DNA from: Companilactobacillus kimchiensis
Lineage (GTDB): Bacteria > Bacillota > Bacilli > Lactobacillales > Lactobacillaceae
Direction of reading: 5' to 3'
DNA length: 64,000 nucleotides
Assembly: GCF_001438805.1 (NCBI RefSeq)
Contig: NZ_JQCF01000003.1
Location: 62,001 to 126,000 of the forward strand
Of this stretch, positions 35,572 through 43,463 are shown piece by piece. The notes beneath the pieces are model-generated. The model saw only the letters and a program-made list of their open reading frames with translations, was not told the DNA's origin and did not search any database. The position numbers were made by a program, and so were the translations under genes. Each line of letters opens with the position of its first letter. Position 1 is the first letter of the stretch.

Positions 35572-37086
35572 CTATAAGGCTTTTTTCTTTTTATTACTGT
35601 CAATTTTTCTTTTCATTTTTTTAACATAGACTTGGTTCAATGGAACTAATAACCAAATATAATCTGGTCTAGTAGAAGATATGTCCCAAGGAATTACTTT
35701 TAAATTTTCCGGATATTTTTTCTGCTCAATATCTAATGGTAAGACGTCCAAAGAAGTTATCAAAACATCAACATTTTTATAAATGACACTTGGTACGACA
35801 TTTACAAAGCCTAAAGTTTTAATATTTCTCAAGACAACTTCAGCGGCCTGATTACCAGGATCAATCAAGACTTTGACATTAATAATATCTTCTTGTCTGA
35901 TAGTTGAAATATAACTGGGAAGGACTTGGAAAAGATTTCTAGAAATCAATTCAGCAGCATTATAAACGCCAGGGAACTCGTTTTGGTCCACGTTTGAGAA
36001 GAACTTATAGATATCTTTATAAAGGTCAGTATAGGTTCTTTCCTCGTCATTACTGTACATGGTATCAAGATGCATGATGGAGTAAGGCGCCATGATGTAA
36101 TAAAAGACAATATCACGCGTGACATAGGTCATAATGTGTTTCAAAGTCTTTTGATCATGGTAAACCGTCATATCATCGTGATAATGTTCTTTCAAGAAAT
36201 CTATAAAGTGATAAACGAGCGCATAGAATTTTGGATTGATTCTGGCGTTAGCGTTGATCGGTTGTTCGAAAGCTGTATCACTAGGTTGAAAGGCTGTTTT
36301 ACTAAAGAGATTAATCAATTTATTTTCACTATCTAAAGCATCAACAGGTACGATGGGGTAATCTTCATGAGTTAAAAGATCGCCTCCAAGCATTTGATCA
36401 CCAAAAACAACACTGTAATAAGGTAAGTCATCAATATAGTTGCGCTTGATTAAACGAATTCTGGAAATGGCTAAGAAATATTTCAATTGGAAATGTACGA
36501 TTAGATTATCGAAAGTGATTCCAGAACGAGCAATTATTTGATCAATTGAATTCTCTTGAATCAGACCGAAAGGCCATTCTTGACCGTGATATGTGTACCA
36601 ATAGACATAATATGCCATCCAACGAATGTTCTTCTCATTACCCTTAATTTCAAGAGTTGAGTTGGAAATCTTGAGACCAAAGTTTTTAAGGAAGGCTCTG
36701 AATTTTGACATTCGACGATTGAGAGTTGATTTACTAGTAAAGTGATCATTACTAAAACTCTCAAACGAAGGATTAGCACTGGTCAAACCATAGTTGAAGG
36801 CTTGAAATACTACCGAATTTTTGACCAAATATAAACGGTAAGTATCAATTGAGATCTTACTAAAATTGATTGATTCAATTTTAGTATCGCTGGGGTCGAT
36901 ATCAGGGGCTACGTCAGCAAGATCTTCCAGCAGTGCTTGAAAAATGTTATATGTTTTTTGATATGTAAATTGTAGCCTACTACTGATATTACTTAAGTTT
37001 ACTTCACGAGGAGGTAATGATTTTATTACGGTAAGCATGCGATATTTTTCCACATCTTGCTTAACTAAGAAAATTTGCTCCAACAT
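35572..37086 (-). CDS. Mga/AtxA-type transcriptional regulator
   Basis: This 504-residue protein has two N-terminal winged-helix regions. The first is LSNISSRLQFTYQKTYNIFQALLEDL. The second, around residues 105-140, is SKSTLNRRMSKFRAFLKNFGLKI. A central PRD-like helical region follows (about 180-390) and a C-terminal EIIB-like alpha/beta domain (VKVLIDPGNQAAEVVLRNI and VDVLITSLDVLP). This is the layout of Mga-family activators that respond to sugar phosphotransferase status. Targets are unknown. The nearby csc surface cluster, whose large gene has a -35-poor promoter, is a plausible one. Confidence 0.85.
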   Translation of the reverse strand: MLEQIFLVKQDVEKYRMLTVIKSLPPREVNLSNISSRLQFTYQKTYNIFQALLEDLADVAPDIDPSDTKIESINFSKISIDTYRLYLVKNSVVFQAFNYGLTSANPSFESFSNDHFTSKSTLNRRMSKFRAFLKNFGLKISNSTLEIKGNEKNIRWMAYYVYWYTYHGQEWPFGLIQENSIDQIIARSGITFDNLIVHFQLKYFLAISRIRLIKRNYIDDLPYYSVVFGDQMLGGDLLTHEDYPIVPVDALDSENKLINLFSKTAFQPSDTAFEQPINANARINPKFYALVYHFIDFLKEHYHDDMTVYHDQKTLKHIMTYVTRDIVFYYIMAPYSIMHLDTMYSNDEERTYTDLYKDIYKFFSNVDQNEFPGVYNAAELISRNLFQVLPSYISTIRQEDIINVKVLIDPGNQAAEVVLRNIKTLGFVNVVPSVIYKNVDVLITSLDVLPLDIEQKKYPENLKVIPWDISSTRPDYIWLLVPLNQVYVKKMKRKIDSNKKKKAL

Positions 37087-37214
37087 TTGTCGTCCCCCGG
37101 TAACATTTAAATTAAAAACCTTAATAATATATGAAACACTACTTGCTACTATCTTAACATTTATTTATAATGTTTTGTAATCAGATAGAGGTGCAATCTT
37201 TATTATTAGTATTT

Positions 37215-37526
37215 TGGAGTGCGGATAGGGTACTTTGAAAAAATATGAAAGGAAAGTTTGCCGAAATCAATTATCCCTACTTGGTAATTTGATTGGGCTA
37301 CTGCTTAATAGGTGGTGGACTGTCGTATTGTGGAGAGTTAAGAATAACGGGAACTTCCGAGGTTTACCTGACTTCTTAAAGTGGACATGCCATTTGTGTG
37401 CCATTTTAAGAATTTAGTAATAGGAAGAATTCATTGTTTGCAACTCGCTTCTAAACGTTGAGCTATTGATTAGGGATATTATAATCCTTATTATCGGTAG
37501 TTCCTCTGATAATATGGGTTTTTTTT
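37215..37526 (+). ncRNA. lysine riboswitch (L-box) with terminator
   Basis: The leader of the lysP gene matches the L-box. GAGTGCGGATAGGGTAC opens P1/P2. GAAAGGAAAGTTTGCCGAAA (about 37247-37266) is the conserved GAAAGG-GCCGAA core. TTGGTAATTTGATTGGGCTACTGC corresponds to the GGTATTATTTGCTGG...TGC element. Further helices follow to about 37425. The expression platform ends in a terminator: AATCCTTATTATC (37483-37495) pairs with GATAATATGGGTT (37508-37520), then T8. High lysine should favour termination before lysP. Confidence 0.87.
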
Positions 37527-37549
37527 GTGCCCAAAAAGGGGAATTAAAG

Positions 37550-39001
37550 ATGGAAAATGATAATGATATGAATAGGTCGCTAAAGACAAGACATTTGTCA
37601 ATGATTGCACTTGGCGGTTCTATTGGAACGGGGTTGTTTGTTGCCAGTGGTTCGTCGATATCAACCGCTGGTCCTGGGGGAGCCTTGATAGCTTATGTGG
37701 CTATCGGTATCATGGTTTACTTCTTAATGACTAGTTTGGGTGAAATGGCAACGTTTATGCCTGTTTCTGGATCATTTGCAACTTATGCAACAAAGTTTAT
37801 TGATCCTGCTTTTGGTTTTGCTTTGGGATGGAATTATTGGTTTAACTGGGCCATTACTTTAGCAGTTGATCTATCAACCATTGCCCTAGTTGTGAAGTAT
37901 TGGTTCCCAAGTTGGACCTCATGGAAGATTAGTTTAACTTTCATGCTAGTGCTTTTGGTTATTAATTTTATCTCGGTTGGTTCATTTGGTGAAACTGAAT
38001 ATTGGTTATCATCAATCAAAGTAACAGCTGTAATTATTTTCTTAATTGTTGGTATTTTAACTATTATGGGTATTTTAGGCGGACACGGTGCTGTCGGCAT
38101 GTCTAACTATACTTATAAGAAGGCCCCATTCGTTGGGGGTATTCCGGCCATTCTGAGTGTCTTCGTTGTTGCTGGGTTCTCGTTTCAAGGAACTGAGTTG
38201 ATCGGTATTACAGCTGGAGAATCAGCTACACCTGAAAAGAGTATTCCTAAGGCTATCAAACAAGTTTTCTGGAGAATTCTTTTGTTCTATATTTTATCAA
38301 TTGCCGTTATTGGTGCTTTGATTCCTTATACAAGTCCTAACTTGTTGGGATCAGGCGCCGGCGATATTGCCATCAGTCCTTTTACCATTGTCTTCAAAAA
38401 GGTAGGGATTCCTTTGGCTGCTGGTGTTATGAATGCAGTTATTTTAACTTCAGTTATTTCAGCCGCTAACTCAGGACTCTATGCTGCCAGTCGGATGCTG
38501 TGGTCAATGAGTAAAAATGGCATGGCACCAAAGGCTTTCCAAAAAACCAATAGTCGTGGTGTTCCAGTCTTTTCATTACTTTTGACAGCTGTTATTGGTG
38601 GAATTGCTTTGTTCACAAGTTTGTATGGTGATTCATTCTACGAATTACTAGTTGCCGCTAGTGGTTTAACCGGATTTATTGCTTGGTTAGGAATTGCTTT
38701 TTCACATTATCGTTTCAGAAAAGCTTACTTATATAAGGGTTACAGTCTGGATGATTTGAAGTATAAAGCTAAGTGGTTCCCATTTGGCCCATTACTGGCA
38801 ATTGTTCTGGGAATTATTATTATCATGGGACAAGATGTTCGTTCAATGGTAGACTTCAATTTTGGACGTCTTTTGATCAGTTATAGTGGATTGATTATTC
38901 TCTTCATTTGTTGGGCTTATTATAAGATCAGATATAAGACTAAGTTCTTGAAACTTGAAGATATTGATGTAAAAGAAACTAAAAATGGTAACCACTACTA
39001 G
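37550..39001 (+). CDS. lysP: lysine-specific amino acid permease
   Basis: This 483-residue, 12-TM APC-superfamily permease opens NRSLKTRHLSMIALGGSIGTGLFVASG, the substrate-binding TM1 of the LysP/AAT group, and continues with AGPGGALIAYVAIGIMVYFLM and SFQGTELIGITAGES (TM6). The lysine riboswitch directly upstream assigns the substrate. The ATG at 37550 has AGGGGAA upstream; the open frame extends into the terminator, so earlier starts are unlikely. Confidence 0.93.
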   Translation: MENDNDMNRSLKTRHLSMIALGGSIGTGLFVASGSSISTAGPGGALIAYVAIGIMVYFLMTSLGEMATFMPVSGSFATYATKFIDPAFGFALGWNYWFNWAITLAVDLSTIALVVKYWFPSWTSWKISLTFMLVLLVINFISVGSFGETEYWLSSIKVTAVIIFLIVGILTIMGILGGHGAVGMSNYTYKKAPFVGGIPAILSVFVVAGFSFQGTELIGITAGESATPEKSIPKAIKQVFWRILLFYILSIAVIGALIPYTSPNLLGSGAGDIAISPFTIVFKKVGIPLAAGVMNAVILTSVISAANSGLYAASRMLWSMSKNGMAPKAFQKTNSRGVPVFSLLLTAVIGGIALFTSLYGDSFYELLVAASGLTGFIAWLGIAFSHYRFRKAYLYKGYSLDDLKYKAKWFPFGPLLAIVLGIIIIMGQDVRSMVDFNFGRLLISYSGLIILFICWAYYKIRYKTKFLKLEDIDVKETKNGNHY

Positions 39002-39049
39002 TTGTATTTTGTAACATTTTAAATTATGATAATAAATGAATATAAAGCT

Positions 39050-39262
39050 AATAGAGTGCCTACTCAAAAAACCTTTCAGAGAGACGATGGTTGGTGTAAA
39101 TCGTTATGGTTTTTATTCCAGCATTCTGGCAACGGGTAATTCCGTTCGGATTGATCCGATAAAGTCTGAAAGTGCAGTGTATTTCGTATACGCTGAAACT
39201 GGGTGGTACCGCGAATGGTCGATTCGTCCCTTTATTGGGATGATTCGGCCATTTTTTTGTTG
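39050..39262 (+). ncRNA. T-box riboswitch, probably serine-specific
   Basis: Stem I base: AGAGTGC (39053-39059) with GCATTCT (39121-39127). Above it AAAAACC (39067-39073) pairs with GGTTTTT (39108-39114). The specifier loop between them reads AT-UCC-A, giving UCC (Ser, 39117-39119) followed by the usual purine. CAGAGAG and GATGGTTGGTGTAAATC form the distal T-loop region. The T-box GGGTGGTACCGCG is at 39201-39213. The terminator pairs AATGGTCGATTCGTCCC with GGGATGATTCGGCCATT, then T7. The bulge reads UGGU, which would make a G-U pair with the serine tRNA discriminator G. Confidence 0.9.
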
Positions 39263-39298
39263 GTTTTAAAGATAAGTTCTTTTTTTGTAGCGGAAGGA

Positions 39299-39462
39299 TG
39301 CCGCTCTCCGCAAGGAAGAAAAATTGGCTGGAACATAGCGGGCACAACTTGGAGCCTCTTGTTCCAAGAGTCTTCAAGCTTGGCCTTTTACTAATCCGGC
39401 AAAATTCGCCGAATAAGTAAAACTTCGCTATTGAGCCATTTTTCTTCCTTGCTCCGAGCTAG
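39299..39462 (-). repeat. palindromic repeat unit C (reverse, full)
   Basis: Begins TGCCGCTCTCCGCAAGG and ends CTTGCTCCGAGCTAG. The outer stem GCAAGGAAGAAAAATTGGCT pairs with its complement near 39433-39452. The first inner arm is TTTTACTAATCCGGC with GCCGAATAAGTAAAA, different in sequence from units A, B and D. It begins 37 nt after the T-box terminator. Confidence 0.9.
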
Positions 39463-39579
39463 GGTTTTGTTTTTAATGATATTCAATATTATTGTATTGG
39501 AAATGATTAATTACTAAATGTAGCAGTTGTTATTTTGTATATATATCATTAAGAATATAAAAATAAACAACCAAAACAC

Positions 39580-39740
39580 TAGCCTGGAACAAAAATTGAA
39601 ATTGGCTCAGTAGTGAAATTGTTCTTAGTGGGGAACCCACTTAGAACAAGGCCGAGCTTGAAGACTTTCGTCGAAGACAAAAGGCTCCAAGTCGTGCCCA
39701 CTACGTTCCAGCCAAATTTCGATTTTTGTGGAAGGCGGCA
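39580..39740 (+). repeat. palindromic repeat unit D (forward, full)
   Basis: Begins TAGCCTGGAAC and ends GTGGAAGGCGGCA. It is nearly identical to unit A in the outer stem and first arm (TTCTTAGTGGG with CCCACTTAGAA); the second arm differs (CTTGAAGAC...GGCTCCAAG). With unit C it forms a bipartite element around a 117-nt AT-rich spacer (39463-39579) that holds no gene. It ends 55 nt before serS. Confidence 0.9.
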
Positions 39741-39794
39741 TCCACCAATCAACCAACTAAGAACTTGAATAATATACATGAGGGAGAAAAATAT

Positions 39795-41084
39795 ATGTTA
39801 GATATCAAGCTAATCAGAAAAGACCCTGAATGGATCAAAACAAAATTGGCATCACGTGGTGTTACTAGTGACGAAATCGATGAATTACTTTCATACGATG
39901 AAAAACGTCGTGAACTCTTAGTACAAACTGAAACTTTGAAGGAAAAGAGAAACAAGGTTTCACAAGGTATTGCTACTAAGAAACGTAACAAAGAAGATGC
40001 TTCTGATGAAATTGCTGCTATGAAACAAGTTGGTAGTGACATCAAAGAAATCGATACTGAGCTTCAAGATGCTGAAGGCAAAATGAACTATATTTTAGTT
40101 CGTCTACCTAATATTCCTGATGATTCTGTACCAGTTGGCCCTGATGAAAGCACTAATGTTGAAATCCGTAAGGTTGGTGCTATTCCTACTGAAGGATTCA
40201 AACCTCGTCATCACTGGGATATTGGTGAAGAATTAGGTATCCTTGATTTTGATCAAGCTACTAAGGTTGCTGGTAGTCGTTTCGTTTACTATCTTGGTAT
40301 GGGTGCTCGTCTAGAACGTGCCGTTTATAACTTTATGTTGGATCAACATCAACAGGAAGGTTATACCGAAGTAATTCCTCCATACTTGGTTAACAACGGA
40401 GCAATGTTTGGAACAAGTCAATTTCCTAAGTTTACCGAAGATGTTTATACTGTAACCGTTGATGAAAACCCATTGACATTGATTCCTACAGCTGAAGTTC
40501 CTTTGACAAACTATTTTGCTGATAAAATTTTGGACGTTAAAGATCTTCCTAAGTATGTGACAGCTCTAACACCATGTTTCCGTTCAGAAGCTGGTAGTGC
40601 TGGCCGTGATACTCGTGGATTGATCCGTATGCACCAATTTAACAAAGTTGAAATGGTTAAGGTTTCAAAACCAGAAGAATCATACAATGAATTAGAAAAA
40701 TTAACTGCTAATGCAGAAAATATTTTGCAAAAGTTAGGTCTTCCATATCACGTTATTGTGCTATCAAGTGGCGATGCCAGTTTCAGTTCAGCTAAGACAT
40801 ATGATCTTGAAGTTTGGATGCCTGCTCAAGACAAGTACCGTGAAGTATCAAGTTGTTCTAACTGTCTTGATTTCCAAGCTCGTCGTGCTCACATTCGTTA
40901 CCGTGACGAAAATGGTAAGACAAAACTTGCTCATACCTTGAACGGTTCAGGTCTTGCTGCTGGTCGTACTGTGGCCGCAATTCTTGAAAATTACCAAAAT
41001 GCCGATGGTTCTGTAACTATTCCTGATGTTTTAGTACCTTATATGGGTGGCGTAACAAAAATTACTAAAGAAAATGCCAAATAG
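39795..41084 (+). CDS. serS: seryl-tRNA synthetase
   Basis: This 429-residue class II synthetase has an N-terminal coiled-coil arm (about 25-105) that clasps the long variable arm of tRNA-Ser. Motif 2 follows ([29 protein letters not shown], quoted here only by its key Arg and Glu residues at about 257-275). Motif 3 includes [19 protein letters not shown]. Start ATG 39795 with GAGGGAG upstream. Its transcript must pass the serine T-box and the repeat pair C-D before the gene. Confidence 0.96.
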   Translation: MLDIKLIRKDPEWIKTKLASRGVTSDEIDELLSYDEKRRELLVQTETLKEKRNKVSQGIATKKRNKEDASDEIAAMKQVGSDIKEIDTELQDAEGKMNYILVRLPNIPDDSVPVGPDESTNVEIRKVGAIPTEGFKPRHHWDIGEELGILDFDQATKVAGSRFVYYLGMGARLERAVYNFMLDQHQQEGYTEVIPPYLVNNGAMFGTSQFPKFTEDVYTVTVDENPLTLIPTAEVPLTNYFADKILDVKDLPKYVTALTPCFRSEAGSAGRDTRGLIRMHQFNKVEMVKVSKPEESYNELEKLTANAENILQKLGLPYHVIVLSSGDASFSSAKTYDLEVWMPAQDKYREVSSCSNCLDFQARRAHIRYRDENGKTKLAHTLNGSGLAAGRTVAAILENYQNADGSVTIPDVLVPYMGGVTKITKENAK

Positions 41085-41148
41085 TTATTGACCTTAGGTC
41101 TGTAAATTGATAAGATTTAATAGTTCTGTTAAAGAGCTGTTAAATTAT

Positions 41149-41221
41149 TCCGGTTTAGCTCAGTTGGTAGAGCACCTGACTGTTAATCAGGTTGTCGTCA
41201 GTTCGAGTCTGACAACCGGAG
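41149..41221 (+). tRNA. tRNA-Asn (anticodon GUU)
   Basis: Cloverleaf with acceptor TCCGGTT/AACCGGA, D-arm GCTCAGTTGGTAGAGC, anticodon loop CTGTTAA (GTT), T-arm GTCAGTTCGAGTCTGAC and discriminator G. CCA is not encoded. Confidence 0.97.
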
Positions 41222-41254
41222 TTATAATACTTAGGAATTACCTAGGTGTCACAT

Positions 41255-41296
41255 AAATTACATCTAGTTCATTAGAATTAGATGTAATTTTTTTTT
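41255..41296 (+). terminator. intrinsic terminator between two tRNA genes
   Basis: AAATTACATCTA (41255-41266) and TAGATGTAATTT (41279-41290) pair perfectly, and the T-run reaches 41296, directly against the first base of tRNA-Thr. Confidence 0.85.
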
Positions 41297-41369
41297 GCCG
41301 TGTTAGCTCAGTTGGTAGAGCATCGGTATCGTAAACCGGCGGTCACAGGTTCGACTCCTGCACACGGCA
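41297..41369 (+). tRNA. tRNA-Thr (anticodon CGU)
   Basis: Acceptor GCCGTGT/ACACGGC, D-arm GCTCAGTTGGTAGAGC, anticodon stem TCGGT/ACCGG with loop ATCGTAA (CGT), T-arm CAGGTTCGACTCCTG and discriminator A. CCA is not encoded. There is no room for its own promoter after the preceding terminator. Confidence 0.96.
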
Positions 41370-41402
41370 TTCTTGATAATGAATTAAATATTTACCTCCC
41401 TG

Positions 41403-41437
41403 GAGAAACGTTGTTAATTCAACGTTTCTCTTTTTTT
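41403..41437 (+). terminator. intrinsic terminator after tRNA-Thr
   Basis: GAGAAACGTTG (41403-41413) and CAACGTTTCTC (41420-41430) pair around TTAATT and are followed by seven T. Confidence 0.92.
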
Positions 41438-41442
41438 GTATC

Positions 41443-41470
41443 AAAAAAGGAATGCCACATGGACATTCCC
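41443..41470 (-). terminator. terminator of the minus-strand reductase gene
   Basis: On the minus strand GGAATG and CATTCC pair, with additional TCC/GG pairing inside, followed by TTTTTT. Confidence 0.75.
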
Positions 41471-41483
41471 AATGAATTACTAA

Positions 41484-43310
41484 TTATTTAATTTGATTCA
41501 AAGCATTAGAGACGGCTTCTTTGATAGCTTTACTAGAAGCAGAAGCACCAGAAACGGTATCAACGTCAACGGAATTCTTGGCGACAATTTCTTGTGGTAA
41601 TTCTTTGACAGCTTTCAAACCGTAGTCATCTGATTCACTTTGTTTTAGAATTTCAATACTTTGGATATTGTCTTTACTGTCAGCGGTAACTCGAACGACG
41701 ATTTCATTACCCATACCAGCAGTTGATTTACCGATATATTGATTTTCCTTGGTTTCGTAATGTTCTTCAGCTACATCAGAACCCAAGCCTGATTCGTGGA
41801 CACTGGCTGAAGATTTTGCATCGATTACTGGAGTATCGGTTTTGATTTCAGTTTTTTCACTGGCGGCATTTTCACCAGCAATTTTACCTAAAATAAGATT
41901 CTCAGCTAAATTACTACCACCGTTGTATTGGCGCCCCATGATACTACCCAATTCACCGATAGCGTAAAGATGAGGGATAACAACATTGTCATTGTCGACT
42001 ACTTCAGCTTTGGCGTTGTGAACGGGTCCACCTTGAGTATTTAATAATCCTTGAACCATAGCTAAAGCGTAATAAGGACCATCATCAAAGGCAGTCAAAG
42101 TTTTGGCATCACGGTTATAGGCATAATCGCGTTTAATTTCAGCAAAATGATTAAAGTCTTTGATGGTATCAGTCAATTTAGCGACATCAACACCCATCAC
42201 TTCGGCTAGACTAGCAAGATTATCAGCTTTAACAACTGATTTCAAAAATTCAGGATAAGGTGCATTTTGATCATTAACTAGTTCATCATATTTCTTTTGA
42301 TCAAAAATTACGTAAGGATGACGTTGTGCCAGTGGGATTCTCCAGTTACCGTGATCTTTAATATGACCATGGCGATGAATCTCGTTTTCATCGAAGTAAC
42401 GACTACCATCATCACCAACGACAATCAAGCTACCTTGATGGAATGCAGGCCAGTCGAATGGTAAGAATTGTGAGCGTTGACCGGCAGCTGGTTTAGGAGT
42501 TAGTCCATGGAAAATACCATATGATTCATAGTTGTCCATATTGAAAAGTTGGGCACCCACTTCACTAGCCATTTTGACACCGATACCTTTGTTATATAGG
42601 GAACCAATGGGATTAAGACTAGTTTCGCCAAGATAATTTTCAACCATTTCAGGATTATTCTCAAAACCACCAGTAGCCATAACGACACCATTTTTAGCGT
42701 GAACGTTTAATGATTTACCGTTACGTTTGATTTGAACACCGACAACTGCCTTGGTAGTAGGATTTTGAATCAAATGTTCAGCTGGTGTGTTGTAGAGGAC
42801 ATCAATTTTATCAGCACGTTTGAGTACTTGCTGACGGAGATTTTTCCATAAAGCTGAGTCGGCAACACCTTCATGCATGGCAACTAAATCGTGAGTTGCT
42901 TGACCAGGAAATTCAACATATTCGTGAGCCATAAAGTGTAAGGCTTTGGAAACGGGTGAGTCAGGATGTTGAGCCATGATAAACGGTTTAACACCAAGGT
43001 ATTTTTCAATATAAGTTGGGATATCATATAGACCCTTGATATAGGTTTCCATCAAGTCATTGTCATATGATAAAGGAAAGGCTAAAGCTTGATAGTATTT
43101 TCTCAAATCGTTGAGATCAGAACCAGTTGAAATAACTTGGCCAGCGTAACGAGTATTACCACCTTCGTGACCCTCTGGAGCTGAGTCAGTTAGCAAAACT
43201 TTCGCATTATTATCAGCCGCAAAACGTGCAGCTGTGGCACCGGCACCACCAAAACCAAGAACGACGACATCATAAGTTGCGTCCCATGTTAATCTTGAAT
43301 CCTCAAACAT
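41484..43310 (-). CDS. soluble fumarate-reductase-like flavoprotein with flavinylated FMN-binding domain
   Basis: This 608-residue protein has no signal peptide. Residues 1-500 form the FAD domain of flavocytochrome-c/fumarate-reductase enzymes: VVLGFGGAGATAARFAAD dinucleotide site (15-33), EGHEGGNTRYAGQ, GVVMATGGFENNPEM and LYAIGELGSIMGRQYNGG. The C-terminus (about 520-608) is an FMN_bind domain whose DTVSGAS (584-590) is an ApbE flavinylation site. The Arg of the GANRLGG motif that binds the second carboxylate in true fumarate reductases is missing (RQYNGG here). A monocarboxylate acrylate substrate, such as a hydroxycinnamate, is therefore as likely as fumarate. The start at 43310 has GGAG upstream. 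Divergent from apbE. Confidence 0.88.
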   Translation of the reverse strand: MFEDSRLTWDATYDVVVLGFGGAGATAARFAADNNAKVLLTDSAPEGHEGGNTRYAGQVISTGSDLNDLRKYYQALAFPLSYDNDLMETYIKGLYDIPTYIEKYLGVKPFIMAQHPDSPVSKALHFMAHEYVEFPGQATHDLVAMHEGVADSALWKNLRQQVLKRADKIDVLYNTPAEHLIQNPTTKAVVGVQIKRNGKSLNVHAKNGVVMATGGFENNPEMVENYLGETSLNPIGSLYNKGIGVKMASEVGAQLFNMDNYESYGIFHGLTPKPAAGQRSQFLPFDWPAFHQGSLIVVGDDGSRYFDENEIHRHGHIKDHGNWRIPLAQRHPYVIFDQKKYDELVNDQNAPYPEFLKSVVKADNLASLAEVMGVDVAKLTDTIKDFNHFAEIKRDYAYNRDAKTLTAFDDGPYYALAMVQGLLNTQGGPVHNAKAEVVDNDNVVIPHLYAIGELGSIMGRQYNGGSNLAENLILGKIAGENAASEKTEIKTDTPVIDAKSSASVHESGLGSDVAEEHYETKENQYIGKSTAGMGNEIVVRVTADSKDNIQSIEILKQSESDDYGLKAVKELPQEIVAKNSVDVDTVSGASASSKAIKEAVSNALNQIK

Positions 43311-43344
43311 AATCTTCACTCCAATTCCTCTAAATGTTAGGATT

Positions 43345-43413
43345 AATATAACTCTATTTATGGATCTTGTGAATGAGTTCCTTTTGTCGAAAACGACATA
43401 AAAGACTATGCTG
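43345..43413. promoter_or_regulatory. divergent promoters with a PadR-type operator
   Basis: TGTCGAAAACGACA (43385-43398) has the same TGTCG-N4-CGACA form as both padC operators. On the plus strand TTGTCG (43384-43389), an 18-nt spacer and TATGCT (43408-43413) form the apbE promoter, so the operator overlaps its -35. On the minus strand TTCACA (43368-43373), a 17-nt spacer and TATATT (43345-43350) form the reductase promoter, with the operator about 12 nt upstream of its -35. Confidence 0.7.
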
Positions 43414-43463
43414 TAAGAGTTCATGGATATAAATTATTTTTTTAGATGAATTGAGGAAACTCT

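Noticed and set aside
39036-39394. Open frames overlapping the T-box and repeat C on both strands
   Set aside because: They lie within the riboswitch and palindromes and have no ribosome sites or family similarity.
41484-43424. Longer start of the flavin reductase at 43424, adding 38 hydrophobic residues that resemble a signal peptide
   Set aside because: The extension crosses the promoter and operator and lacks a ribosome site. The 43310 start has GGAG and gives a normal cytoplasmic N-terminus.
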